DNA of 37,828 bases from Herbaspirillum sp. (GTDB lineage: Bacteria > Pseudomonadota > Gammaproteobacteria > Burkholderiales > Burkholderiaceae_D). The notes beneath the pieces were generated by a model. That model had not been told where the DNA came from. It saw only the letters and a program-made list of their open reading frames with translations, and searched no databases. Below are positions 8,950-16,851 of the stretch, one piece after another. The stretch is taken from contig JAQGNR010000171.1 in the NCBI GenBank assembly GCA_028291765.1, positions 1 to 37,828 of the forward strand. Reading direction: 5' to 3'. The stretch's first letter is position 1. Every line of letters begins with the position of its first letter. Made by a program: the position numbers and the translations under genes.

Positions 8950-10497
8950 TTACATCTTCAACCCTTGCACCCGTATCAACCCATCAGGGATGGGGCGCAC
9001 ACCGGTCAATTTTTTGTTATAGGCCCACAGCCCGTTGCGGTTGTACAGATAGATGATCGGCCGATCCTTAACGATTTCGGCGGCGACCTGCTCGTACAGT
9101 TTGACGCGCTGTGCAACATCGGGCGTACTGCGCGATTTTTTCAGGAGGTCATCGACTTCGGCTTTGCAGTACCCCTGCCAATTCTCCGACTGCTTGCAGG
9201 CGTAAAAGGGATACACGTTGCCGTCCGGGTCGACGCGGCCGCTCCAGTTGCGCAACTGCGCGTCAAACTGCCCCGTATCGGAAAGGCTATAGGTGGTGCC
9301 GAATTCGGTCGACTGAATTTTCATGTTGAAGCCTGCCTCGCTCGACATCGCCTGTATCACCTGGGCGATTTTCTGCGCGTCAGAGTCGGTCGGCGTCATC
9401 AGCGTAAAGCTTGGATGGGGCACACCGGCCTCCTTCAAGAGCTCTTTGGCGCGGGCGATATTACGCTTTGGGATTGGGTCGTTCTTGGCATAAAACGGGT
9501 TTGACGGCGCGACCCATTGATTGGTGGCGGCTCCTTGTCCATCGGCAGCCACTTGCACGATACCAGCGCGATCGAGCGACAGTTCGAACGCTTCACGCAC
9601 ACGCGGATCGCGTCCAAGCGGATTTTTCTGCGACACGTCGCTTTTGCCGACATTAATATTGATGCCGGCGTAGCCGAGCAAGGGGAAACTGGCGACGGAA
9701 AACTTGTTTTCCGCCTTCAGGCCCGCGACGTCGGAGGAGGCGAGCCGTTCGATGATGTCGAGCTGCCCCGAGCGCAAGTTCGCCAGCCGCACGCTGGCAT
9801 CGACGATGGGTTGAAAGATGACTTTATCGAAGTGGATCGCGCTGTTGTTCCAGTAACCGGCATAACGCTCCAGCACGATGTGATCCTGCGCCACCCGTTC
9901 CTTGAATTTGAATGGCCCCGAGCACACCGGATTGTTGGCGAAATCGGTCGGATGGGCCTTCGCGGCTTTCGGCGACACCATCATGCCGGCGCGGTCGGCC
10001 AGAACGCTGACCAATGGCGAAAACGGCGCGCTGAGGTTCAATTTGACGGTAGTGTCATCGACCACCTGGACGCTCTCGACCGGCGCCAATTCGGATTTCC
10101 GGCTCGATGTCTGCATGTTTTTAGCGCGCTCGATATTGAACTTTACCGCGGCGGCGTCGAATTTCTCGCCATCCTGGAACGTGACGCCGGGGCGTAATTT
10201 CAACGTGAGTACTTTGTTGTCGGGCGACCATTGATATGAAGTTGCCAGCTGCGGTACGATCGCCAGCTTTTCGTCAATGTCGAACAGTTTGTCGCACAGC
10301 GAGGCGAATACAATGCGGCCAACGAAACTGCGTGAGGCCGTCGGGTCGAGCATATCGATGTCTTCGGCCAGGCCGACGTGCAACGTTTGCGCGCCGGCGA
10401 TCGTTGCCGCGCTCAAGGCGAGCATTGCGGCAAGGGCGCGCAGGATGCGGCCGGAGGTCAAATAGGCGTGGAAAGAGGTGCTGAAAGAAGCGCGCAT
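8950..10497 (-). CDS. peptide/opine-type ABC transporter substrate-binding protein (SBP_bac_5, DppA/OppA-like)
   Basis: This 515-residue periplasmic solute-binding protein belongs to the cluster that binds di- and oligopeptides, opines and nickel. The ATG at 10497 is preceded by AGGAG ten bases upstream; the frame extends further but without plausible leader sequence. The N-terminus has a basic, then hydrophobic segment ending in TIAGAQ, a typical signal peptide. Family motifs include LHVGLAEDIDMLDPT near the mature N-terminus, LRPGVTFQDGEKFDAAAVKFNIER (the DGxxFxAxDV region), and DPRVREAFELSLDR. No permease or ATPase gene is in the window. It lies 68 bp after the OCD-family gene in the same direction, which suggests an amino-acid-derived ligand, but the substrate cannot be read from the sequence. 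Confidence 0.88.
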   Translation of the reverse strand: MRASFSTSFHAYLTSGRILRALAAMLALSAATIAGAQTLHVGLAEDIDMLDPTASRSFVGRIVFASLCDKLFDIDEKLAIVPQLATSYQWSPDNKVLTLKLRPGVTFQDGEKFDAAAVKFNIERAKNMQTSSRKSELAPVESVQVVDDTTVKLNLSAPFSPLVSVLADRAGMMVSPKAAKAHPTDFANNPVCSGPFKFKERVAQDHIVLERYAGYWNNSAIHFDKVIFQPIVDASVRLANLRSGQLDIIERLASSDVAGLKAENKFSVASFPLLGYAGININVGKSDVSQKNPLGRDPRVREAFELSLDRAGIVQVAADGQGAATNQWVAPSNPFYAKNDPIPKRNIARAKELLKEAGVPHPSFTLMTPTDSDAQKIAQVIQAMSSEAGFNMKIQSTEFGTTYSLSDTGQFDAQLRNWSGRVDPDGNVYPFYACKQSENWQGYCKAEVDDLLKKSRSTPDVAQRVKLYEQVAAEIVKDRPIIYLYNRNGLWAYNKKLTGVRPIPDGLIRVQGLKM

Positions 10498-10564
10498 GCG
10501 ATTAAATCTCCTATGGGTAAGGCGCGACGCGCGCCCGGACAGACCGTGCAAATAGCAAGAGCAA

Positions 10565-11536
10565 CTACCATGGCCACGCTATGCGTGAACCGATTCCATT
10601 TGCCAACGCACTTTGATGAAGCAATCTTGCTACCGTGAGATCTTGCAAGGCGAGACCGGTCATATCAAATACTGTGATGTCCTGCGCATCGCGTTGGAAG
10701 CTTACTTTCTCCGTGAGTAGATCGCCAAGCTCTGTACAAGGCGTATCGGGACGCCATTGCGTTTCTCCAATCTGCCTGGCTTGCGCTGCGTCATCGACAA
10801 ACAACTTCACGCGCGCCAACAGTCCATCAGGCAGCTCTCTTTTTCCTTTCGTGTCCGCGCCTACGCAATTGATATGCGTGCCCGGCTGTACCGCTGCAGC
10901 ATTAAATAACGCGCCACCGCCTGGCGTGGCTGTGATGATTATTTCGCTGATTGACACAGCATCGTCACGATCGGTCGAATGAGAAATATCGCATACGCCG
11001 GCGAACGCCGATTCAAAGCCAATATCACGATTACCGTCGTAGGTGACATAACGGATCTCGCGCAATGAAGGCAGCAATTTCAATGCAAACGTCAGTTGTA
11101 TCCGGGCCTGCACGCCGGTCCCAAAAATACACAGCCTTTTGCAATCCGGCCGGGCCAGGTAGCGCAATCCCAGACCGCCCGCGGCGCCGGTGCGCACAGT
11201 CGTGATGGCATTGCCGTCGATCAGGCATATCGGCCGCCCCGTGCCCGGATCGATGAGCATAATGGTTGCTTGATGAGGCTCGCCGTTTTTGGCGCGGTTG
11301 CCCGGCCAGAAACCTGCGGCTTTGAATCCAAGCAATCCTTCTGTTTGCACGTCGCCGGATTTGATGCCGAAAATACCGCCGGTAGAAAGCGCTTCCCGCA
11401 CCACCGGGAAAACACGGCCCTCTCCCTTGCTGTGCAGGGAAAATGCCTCGCGCACCGCTTGCACCACTTGATCCTGATCCAATAGCTGCTCGACCTGGTT
11501 TTTGTCCAGCAGAAGAAGTTCCGCGTTATTTGCCAT
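10565..11536 (-). CDS. ornithine cyclodeaminase / mu-crystallin family NAD(P)-dependent dehydrogenase
   Basis: The protein has 323 residues from the ATG at 11536. It shows the Rossmann loop FGTGVQAR (138-145), the GIKSGD and GFKAAG segments of the substrate domain, TTVRTGAAGGLGLRYLA (112-128) and the C-terminal VFDMTGLALQDLTVA, all typical of the OCD/mu-crystallin superfamily. Members include ornithine cyclodeaminase, alanine and arginine dehydrogenases, ketimine reductases and iminosuccinate reductase (BhcD), so family membership alone does not fix the reaction. Its start codon overlaps the last 11 nt of the regulator gene, which implies translational coupling. A YheO-type regulator next to an OCD-family dehydrogenase resembles the dauR-dauB arrangement of D-arginine catabolism in Pseudomonas. 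Here the downstream dehydratase-like gene points to a different amino acid. Confidence 0.85.
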   Translation of the reverse strand: MANNAELLLLDKNQVEQLLDQDQVVQAVREAFSLHSKGEGRVFPVVREALSTGGIFGIKSGDVQTEGLLGFKAAGFWPGNRAKNGEPHQATIMLIDPGTGRPICLIDGNAITTVRTGAAGGLGLRYLARPDCKRLCIFGTGVQARIQLTFALKLLPSLREIRYVTYDGNRDIGFESAFAGVCDISHSTDRDDAVSISEIIITATPGGGALFNAAAVQPGTHINCVGADTKGKRELPDGLLARVKLFVDDAAQARQIGETQWRPDTPCTELGDLLTEKVSFQRDAQDITVFDMTGLALQDLTVARLLHQSALANGIGSRIAWPW

Positions 11537-12152
11537 CGCTATACACCGTTGCACGTGATACACCAAGATACTGAGCGACGACTTCCATGGCGCGTCGCAC
11601 ATCCATCAAACCGGAATCCTTCAAGTCCTTCAGCAACTCCCTGCGATGCGGCGCTTTGAGTGCGCGCGGCGTCGTGGCCAAACTTGCGGCGAATTGATCG
11701 ATCCGGTTCCGAATGGCGTCAGCGCCGCTGGGGTCGAGAGACTCCTTCATCGCCGCTTTCACGTCGGTCATCGCAAATTGATCCATGACCGCCTGCAAAC
11801 TGCGAAAGATCGAAAGATCTACGTTCATGCACAAAGCGGCGATGTACTTTCCGGTGGAATCTTTGATCCCGATAGAAGTGCTTTTCGCTTGCCTTCCATC
11901 CGCAAAATGGTTCGCATAGTTCGCGATAACCTGCGGGTATTCCGGATCCTCTATCCGCGCCAAGCCCAGTTCTGTGGCTGGATCGCCAGGTTGCCTGCCG
12001 GATAAATTATTTTGAATCATCAGCACTGCATGCTTGGGATCCAGGAGGTCATGGACGACAACTTCGCAGAAAGGCGCGAACGTCTGCGCCAAGCCTGCTG
12101 CGATTTGTTTGGTCTGCTCTATTAGAGCGAGCTGCTCTTTGGTTCGTGTCAT
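11526..12152 (-). CDS. YheO/DauR-type transcriptional regulator (PAS_6 plus C-terminal HTH)
   Basis: This 208-residue protein matches the YheO-like family: an N-terminal PAS-like sensor (roughly residues 10-120, with FAPFCEVVVHDLLDP, STSIGIKDSTGKYIAALCMNVD) and a C-terminal helix-turn-helix (roughly 160-205, with DVRRAMEVVAQYLGVSRATVYSD). Known relatives include DauR, which controls D-arginine catabolism. It is the first gene of the leftward cluster and overlaps the OCD-family gene by 11 nt, so it is very likely the local regulator. There is no clear Shine-Dalgarno before the ATG; a TTGACA box 33-38 bp upstream would place the transcript start close to the ATG, so a very short leader is possible. 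Confidence 0.85.
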   Translation of the reverse strand: MTRTKEQLALIEQTKQIAAGLAQTFAPFCEVVVHDLLDPKHAVLMIQNNLSGRQPGDPATELGLARIEDPEYPQVIANYANHFADGRQAKSTSIGIKDSTGKYIAALCMNVDLSIFRSLQAVMDQFAMTDVKAAMKESLDPSGADAIRNRIDQFAASLATTPRALKAPHRRELLKDLKDSGLMDVRRAMEVVAQYLGVSRATVYSDGK

Positions 12153-12155
12153 AAC

Positions 12156-12190
12156 TTGGAATGATTGTCCAAAATAAGACAGAATGTCAA
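12156..12190 (-). promoter_or_regulatory. candidate promoter and operator of the YheO-type regulator gene
   Basis: On the minus strand a perfect -35 box TTGACA lies at 12190-12185; the -10 region, about 12167-12162, is poor. A small inverted repeat TTGGA-N7-TCCAA (12156-12172 on plus) overlaps the expected -10/start region immediately before the ATG. This is the arrangement expected for autoregulation, but the site is short. Confidence 0.3.
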
Positions 12191-12248
12191 GAGGAATAAA
12201 AAGTGTTTGATTGGCGCAAATAGGGATCTATCGCGGCAAGGATGAGAG

Positions 12249-12273
12249 CTAGTGGACCGTTACAGTCCACTAG
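12249..12273. terminator. stem-loop downstream of cfa (possible terminator or operator)
   Basis: CTAGTGGAC (12249-12257) and GTCCACTAG (12265-12273) are perfect 9-bp arms around a 7-nt loop. The hairpin lies 80 bp beyond the cfa stop and about 100 bp before the regulator gene, both leftward. No T-run follows on the minus strand, so it may instead be a protein-binding site. Confidence 0.4.
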
Positions 12274-12352
12274 ACAGGTGAAGAGTGGCGTAAGTGTTTA
12301 TGCGGCGAGTGTGGCATTGCTGGGCAGGCGCCCGCAATGGCCAAGGAGATGA

Positions 12353-13528
12353 TCAAATACGTTCCCGGTGGTAGCCGTCACGCACCCCTTCCTTCGATAA
12401 CACCCATTGCCACAACTGAATATCCCGAGCCCGAAAGGCGCCCGCGCAGGAGAGCAGGTAGTACCGCCACATCCGATAGAAACGCGTTCCCAAACTCTTT
12501 TCAAAACGCGGCCATGCGGCTTCGAAATTCGCATGCCAAGCCATTAAAGTCTTATCGTAATCGGCGCCGAAATTGTGCAGGTCCTCGACCACGAACAGAT
12601 CATCCAGCGCATCCCCGATTTGGCCGACCGACGGTAAATCTCCGTTTGGGAAAATATATTTATCGATCCAAGGGTCCGGTACCGACTTGCGCTGGTTCTT
12701 TCCTATCGTGTGCAAGAGGAATAGTCCGCCCTGGTTCAGGCACCGATGCGCCATTTCCATATAGGTACGGTAGTTCTTGCGTCCAACGTGTTCGAACATG
12801 CCGATACTGACGATGGCGTCAAAGCGTTCATCTACTTCGCGGTAGTCCTGCAGCCGGAATTCCAGCGGGAGTCCCTCATAGCGCTGCTTTGCCCACGCAA
12901 CCTGCTCTTTCGAAATACTGACGCCCACCGCTTGCACACCATAGTGCTGGGCCGCATACGACATGAAACTGCCCCACCCGCAACCAATGTCCAGGACCCG
13001 CATGCCGGGCTTGAGTTGAAGCTTTCGGCAAATCAGGTCCAGCTTGGCTTCCTGTGCCTCTTCCAGATTTGTCGCGGTTTCCCAATACCCGCAGGTGTAA
13101 GTCAGACGAGAATCGAGCATCGACGTATAGAAATCATTGCCGAGGTCGTAATGTACTTCTCCAACCTTTTTGGCGCGCTTGATATTCTGCCGGTTCAGAT
13201 ATCTGGCCATCAGTGCATGACCCAGCAGACGCAAGGGCTGGATGTCGTTGGTCAACCGGGTTCCCAGAAGACGCGCGAAAAATTCATCCAGTGCTTCGGC
13301 ATCCCACGCACCATCCACGTAGGCTTCACCCAGCCCCAGATTGCCTTGAGAAAAAGCGCGCTCGGGCACGCCGGGGCGCTTCAACTGCATGTCCCACGGA
13401 TTGTTCCCGTTTATCCGAATGCCTGCCTGCCCCAGTAAATCGACGGTCGCACGATGCAGGCGGGAATTGCCGGAAATAAACGGTTCCGGGTCCCTTTCCT
13501 GCTTCAACATTTCAGTGGACATGTCCAC
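12353..13528 (-). CDS. cfa: cyclopropane-fatty-acyl-phospholipid synthase
   Basis: This enzyme transfers a methylene group from S-adenosylmethionine to cis-unsaturated acyl chains of membrane phospholipids, usually in stationary phase or acid stress. The 391-residue length fits E. coli Cfa (382). Signature segments are VHYDLGNDFY (125-134), LTYTCGYW (142-149), the SAM-binding loop VLDIGCGWGS (178-187), MFEHVG and the C-terminal FRARDIQLWQWV. Either GTG 13528, with AGGA six bases away, or ATG 13522 could be the start; the two differ by only two residues. A 14-bp palindrome GTGGACATGTCCAC covers both codons, probably by chance. It is a single-gene unit, separated from ahpF by a large inverted repeat. 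Confidence 0.95.
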   Translation of the reverse strand: MDMSTEMLKQERDPEPFISGNSRLHRATVDLLGQAGIRINGNNPWDMQLKRPGVPERAFSQGNLGLGEAYVDGAWDAEALDEFFARLLGTRLTNDIQPLRLLGHALMARYLNRQNIKRAKKVGEVHYDLGNDFYTSMLDSRLTYTCGYWETATNLEEAQEAKLDLICRKLQLKPGMRVLDIGCGWGSFMSYAAQHYGVQAVGVSISKEQVAWAKQRYEGLPLEFRLQDYREVDERFDAIVSIGMFEHVGRKNYRTYMEMAHRCLNQGGLFLLHTIGKNQRKSVPDPWIDKYIFPNGDLPSVGQIGDALDDLFVVEDLHNFGADYDKTLMAWHANFEAAWPRFEKSLGTRFYRMWRYYLLSCAGAFRARDIQLWQWVLSKEGVRDGYHRERI

Positions 13529-13584
13529 GATAATTCCTTTCTATCTCTTCGTATTTAAACAATGCTGCACGCGCCTCGGCTGAA

Positions 13585-13716
13585 TTAAGGGGCCAGCAGT
13601 TGAGGTGTGGCGGGATGTTGTGCGCAGTGAGGTAAAGAAGGGAGGTGGCCGCAGGCCGCCGGAATGACACGAACGGAACACAACAGCCCGCCACACCTCA
13701 ACTGCCGGCCCCTTAA
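13585..13716. repeat. large imperfect inverted repeat, copy 1 of a dispersed intergenic element
   Basis: Arms 13585-13622 and 13679-13716 match at 36 of 38 positions after reverse complementation; the outer ends read TTAAGGGGCC. The centre holds a GGCC-rich hairpin and the block 13619-13656, which recurs at 37791-37828 with 36 of 38 identities. The element fills the spacer between cfa and ahpF. This points to a REP- or MITE-like dispersed element of this genome rather than a gene-specific terminator. Confidence 0.8.
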
Positions 13717-13744
13717 CGCAACAGCACTAGGCCCAGGCCCGGGT

Positions 13745-15334
13745 TTACGCGTCGATGGTTTCGCCTTGCTCGACATCCATCTCTTCCTCCACACTACGGA
13801 TAAGATAATCGAATGCGCTCAACGACGCTTTCGCCCCTTCGCCGACCGCAATCACGATCTGCTTGAACGGCACCGTTGTCACGTCGCCTGCGGCAAACAC
13901 TCCCGGAATGGAAGTCTGGCCCTTGGCGTCGACTTCGATCTCTCCATGGCGGGACAATGCAATCGTGCCTTTGAGCCATTCGGTATTGGGCACCAGACCG
14001 ATTTGCACAAACACCCCTTCGAGTTCGATCCTCTTGATCTCATCGGTAGTACGGTCTTTGTAGCCCAGGCCATCGACTTTTTTGCCGTCGCCGGTGATTT
14101 CCGTGGTTTGCGCCGATTTGTGCACAGTCACGTTCTTCAAACTCCTCAGCTTGCGCTGCAATACCTCGTCCGCCCGCAGCGTATCGCCGTATTCGATCAA
14201 GGTGACATGCGCCACAATGCCGGCCAGGTCGATAGCCGCTTCCACACCGGAATTGCCGCCGCCGATGACGGCAACGCGCTTGCCCTTGAACAGCGGGCCA
14301 TCGCAGTGCGGGCAGTACGCCACGCCGTGATTGCGGTATTCGTCTTCGCCCGGCACATTGATCTGCCTCCAGCGCGCACCGGTCGCCAGGATCACTGACT
14401 TGCTTTTCAGCGAACCGCCACCTTTCAATTTGATTTCAATCAGTTTGCCCGGCACCAGCTCCGATGCTTGCTGCACATTCATGATGTCGACCTCGTAGCT
14501 GCGCACATGCTGTTCCAGTGCGGTCGCGAACTTCGGTCCCTCGGTTTCCTGCACCGATACAAAGTTTTCGATCGCCAGCGTATCGAGCACTTGCCCGCCG
14601 AAACGTTCGGATACGACGCCAGTGCGGATGCCTTTGCGTGCCGCATAGATGGCAGCGGCAGCGCCGGCGGGGCCGCCGCCGACGATCAATACATCGTACG
14701 GCGCCTTGCCGCTCAGCTCTTCGGCTTTGCGCGCATGAGCGCCGGTATCCAGCCTTGCCAGGATTTCTTCGACGCTAGTACGGCCTTGTCCGAAGACTTC
14801 ACCGTTCAGATAGGTCGTGGGAACCGCCATGATCTCGCGCTGCGCCACTTCGTCCTGAAACAACGCGCCGTCGATCGTGACCTGGCGGATGCGCGGGTTG
14901 ATCAGCGACATCACATTCAAGGCCTGCACGACTTCAGGGCAGTTCTGGCAGGACAGCGAAATATAGGTTTCGAATGCATAGTCGCCATCGAGATTGCGAA
15001 TCTGTTCGATGACGGATGCTTCCAGTTTCACCGGATGGCCACCGACCTGCAGCAATGCCAGCACCAGGGACGTGAATTCGTGACCCATCGGGATCGCAGC
15101 AAACCGGATGCCGGTTTGTTCGCCGGGCCGGTTGATGGAGAAGGAAGGTTTGCGTTCGTTGTCATCGGTACGTTCGATCAAAGTGATCCGATTCGACAAC
15201 AGGGCGATTTCCTGCAGCAGCCCTTGCAACTCGCGCGATTTGTCGCCGCCATCGAGCGACGCCACGATCTCGATCGGTTGCACGACCCGTTCCAGGTAGC
15301 TTTTCAATTGGGCTTTGAGATTGGCATCCAACAT
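13745..15334 (-). CDS. ahpF: alkyl hydroperoxide reductase subunit F (flavoprotein)
   Basis: AhpF passes electrons from NAD(P)H through FAD and two disulfides to AhpC. From ATG 15334 the protein has 529 residues, and its N-terminus [15 protein letters not shown] closely resembles E. coli AhpF. The N-terminal domain has the redox pair C129-x-x-C132 (CQNC). FAD binding is at GGGPAG (219-224), the reductase disulfide is C341-x-x-C344 (CPHC), and the second dinucleotide-binding loop is GGGNSG (358-363). All required residues are present. The frame also allows GTG 15346, but the family alignment favours 15334. It follows ahpC after 111 bp that contain a stable hairpin, so it is probably expressed at a lower level than ahpC. 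Confidence 0.96.
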   Translation of the reverse strand: MLDANLKAQLKSYLERVVQPIEIVASLDGGDKSRELQGLLQEIALLSNRITLIERTDDNERKPSFSINRPGEQTGIRFAAIPMGHEFTSLVLALLQVGGHPVKLEASVIEQIRNLDGDYAFETYISLSCQNCPEVVQALNVMSLINPRIRQVTIDGALFQDEVAQREIMAVPTTYLNGEVFGQGRTSVEEILARLDTGAHARKAEELSGKAPYDVLIVGGGPAGAAAAIYAARKGIRTGVVSERFGGQVLDTLAIENFVSVQETEGPKFATALEQHVRSYEVDIMNVQQASELVPGKLIEIKLKGGGSLKSKSVILATGARWRQINVPGEDEYRNHGVAYCPHCDGPLFKGKRVAVIGGGNSGVEAAIDLAGIVAHVTLIEYGDTLRADEVLQRKLRSLKNVTVHKSAQTTEITGDGKKVDGLGYKDRTTDEIKRIELEGVFVQIGLVPNTEWLKGTIALSRHGEIEVDAKGQTSIPGVFAAGDVTTVPFKQIVIAVGEGAKASLSAFDYLIRSVEEEMDVEQGETIDA

Positions 15335-15389
15335 GATGGTTTCCACTTTCTTTAAATGAATGGCAATGCGTCAGAGCGCAGTTGCCCAT

Positions 15390-15411
15390 CCGAGCCCGTT
15401 GCGGGGCTCGG
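15390..15411 (-). other. hairpin between ahpC and ahpF (probable partial terminator or processing site)
   Basis: CCGAGCCC (15390-15397) and GGGCTCGG (15404-15411) form an 8-bp GC-rich stem with a 6-nt loop, 35-56 bp after the ahpC stop. There is no T-run on the leftward side, so full termination is unlikely. Attenuation or protection of the abundant ahpC mRNA is the simplest reading. Confidence 0.5.
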
Positions 15412-15445
15412 GAGCAAAACAAAAGACGACTGCTGTTTTTAGAGC

Positions 15446-16009
15446 TTAGATCTTGCCGACCAGGTCCAGCGACGGTGTCAGGGTGGCGTCGCCTTCGTGC
15501 CATTTAGCTGGGCACACTTCGCCGGGATGCGCTGCAACGTATTGCGCCGCTTTGACTTTGCGCAACAATTCCGATGCGTCGCGGCCGATGCCGTTGTCAT
15601 GGATTTCGCACAGCTTGATCTGGCCTTCAGGATTGATCACGAAGGTGCCGCGCAATGCCAGGCCTTCTTCTTCGATCAGTACGTCGAAGTTGCGCGCCAG
15701 CGTGGCGGTCGGATCGCCAACCAGTGGATAGTTCACTTTCTTGATCGCATCCGAAGTGTCGTGCCAGGCTTTGTGCGCGAAATGGGTGTCTGTCGACACA
15801 CCATAGATTTCAACGCCGAGCTTTTGGAACGCGGCGTAATTATCGGCCAGGTCTTCCAGTTCGGTCGGGCAGACGAATGTAAAGTCAGCGGGATAAAATA
15901 CGAAGACCGACCATTTTCCCTTCAAGTCCGCATCGCTGACTTCGATGAATTTGCCGTTATGGTAGGCGTTGGCTTTGAACGGTTTGATTGTGGTATTGAT
16001 AAGAGACAT
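15446..16009 (-). CDS. ahpC: alkyl hydroperoxide reductase subunit C (2-Cys peroxiredoxin)
   Basis: This 187-residue peroxiredoxin reduces hydrogen peroxide, organic peroxides and peroxynitrite, and is recycled by AhpF. It begins [21 protein letters not shown], as AhpC1-type proteins do. The peroxidatic cysteine is C47 in [14 protein letters not shown], and the resolving cysteine is C166 in GEVCPAKW. A good ribosome site (GAGGAAAG) precedes the ATG. It is the first gene of the leftward ahpC-ahpF unit. Its upstream spacer holds AT-rich inverted repeats and a candidate promoter. Confidence 0.97.
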   Translation of the reverse strand: MSLINTTIKPFKANAYHNGKFIEVSDADLKGKWSVFVFYPADFTFVCPTELEDLADNYAAFQKLGVEIYGVSTDTHFAHKAWHDTSDAIKKVNYPLVGDPTATLARNFDVLIEEEGLALRGTFVINPEGQIKLCEIHDNGIGRDASELLRKVKAAQYVAAHPGEVCPAKWHEGDATLTPSLDLVGKI

Positions 16010-16075
16010 TTACTTTCCTCGCTGGATTTAATTAAAAAAGGGGTTGGTGAGGAGAACAATAAATGAGATTCTTAA

Positions 16076-16127
16076 ATTTGTATAATTGATTAAATTATAC
16101 AAATCAATTAATTATTACTATCGATAG
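16076..16127 (-). promoter_or_regulatory. ahpC promoter region with AT-rich palindromes and a possible OxyR-like half-site
   Basis: ATTTGTATAAT (16076-16086) and ATTATACAAAT (16094-16104) are perfect 11-bp arms around 7 nt. A second pair, AATTGATT (16084-16091) and AATCAATT (16102-16109), interlocks with it. Read leftward, a consensus -10 TATAAT lies at 16099-16094. About 18 bp upstream is CTATCGATAG (16118-16127), which sits where a -35 box would be and contains the ATAG/CTAT half-sites of OxyR targets, though not in the full four-half-site spacing. An activator-dependent peroxide-responsive promoter is a reasonable inference. Confidence 0.35.
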
Positions 16128-16134
16128 CCGGGGT

Positions 16135-16464
16135 TTAAGGGACTCGCAAAAGCCGTCGTGTCAGCAAGGCACTCATATCCCGTCGTGAATCAACGATGAT
16201 ATGAATATAAATGATGTCCTGTCGTAGCTCGTAAATGATGCGATTCAGTCCTGAAATAATCTGCCTGTACTGGCTGAGGTTAAGCTTCTCAAGCTCTTCG
16301 GGAATGACACCCGCCTGTGGGAAGTTTTGCAAATTGCGAATAGATTCCTTCAATTTGACGTAGGTATTTCGCCAAATTTTGGCTGAGAAATCCTTGACAA
16401 TATAGCTTCTTAACTCGTTGAGATCGTGTTCCGCCGATTCGAGGATGACGATTTTCCGACTCAT
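16135..16464 (-). CDS. RelE/ParE-family toxin
   Basis: This 109-residue basic protein looks like a RelE/ParE-superfamily toxin: KIVILESAEHDLNELRSYI at the start, LQNFPQAGVIPEEL in the middle, and YRQIISGLNRIIYELRQDIIYIHIIVDSRRD near the end. RelE members cleave mRNA on the ribosome and ParE members poison gyrase; the sequence alone does not tell which applies. The start ATG at 16464 shares one base with the antitoxin stop (TGATG), typical of such pairs. The frame could also start at TTG 16467, but the overlap favours ATG. It is more AT-rich than the flanking ahp genes, consistent with horizontal acquisition. Confidence 0.85.
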   Translation of the reverse strand: MSRKIVILESAEHDLNELRSYIVKDFSAKIWRNTYVKLKESIRNLQNFPQAGVIPEELEKLNLSQYRQIISGLNRIIYELRQDIIYIHIIVDSRRDMSALLTRRLLRVP

Positions 16465-16733
16465 CAATGGTCGGCCTTGTCCAGTTCGGCAAATATTTCT
16501 TCCATGTCACGGAATTTGCCTTGCTCGATCTCGCGGTTGCCTAGCGCCAGAATTTTCAGCAACGCCAGCGTTTCTTCCTGCTCTTCGTAACTCTTCACAT
16601 CCATGACTACCAGCTTGGCTTCGCCGTTTTGTGTAATCAACATCGGTTCACGATTTTCCGTGATGTCCTTGACGATTTCGGCGGCATGGCTTTTAAGGTA
16701 GCTGATAGGCTTTACTTGCGTGGAAAATTTCAC
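16464..16733 (-). CDS. Phd/YefM-family antitoxin
   Basis: This 89-residue protein has the Phd/YefM N-terminal DNA-binding fold (STQVKPISYLKSHAAEIVKDI, EPMLITQNGEAKLVVMDVKSYEE) and a charged C-terminal tail that would wrap the toxin. The start is GTG 16733 with a strong GGAGGTGA ribosome site (16745-16738). It should neutralise the toxin encoded directly downstream and repress the shared promoter. Upstream, the near-direct repeats TTAGTCC and TTAAGTCC (about 16772-16789) are possible operator half-sites. The lone glycosyltransferase gene lies 118 bp upstream, in the same direction. Confidence 0.88.
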   Translation of the reverse strand: MKFSTQVKPISYLKSHAAEIVKDITENREPMLITQNGEAKLVVMDVKSYEEQEETLALLKILALGNREIEQGKFRDMEEIFAELDKADH

Positions 16734-16851
16734 GATCTCACCTCCGACAGGAATAGGGAAAGACTGATTTTAGTCCGAATTAAGTCCTGCGTGTATAGCC
16801 AATGTTCAGGCAGCTTGCTTCTTGGGTTTCTCGCCTAAGCCCGCCCAATCT

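Noticed and set aside
13515..13528. Palindrome GTGGACATGTCCAC at the cfa start as an operator
   Set aside because: It lies over the start codons, is isolated and short, and could easily arise from the coding and leader bases.
14468..15355. Long plus-strand open frame (295 codons) opposite ahpF
   Set aside because: It is antisense to a clearly recognised AhpF with intact motifs, and its translation shows no family features. GC-rich codon bias opens such shadow frames.
16118..16127. Firm OxyR site at ahpC
   Set aside because: Only one CTATCGATAG is visible. The four spaced ATAG/CTAT half-sites of the OxyR consensus are not present, so it is listed only as possible.
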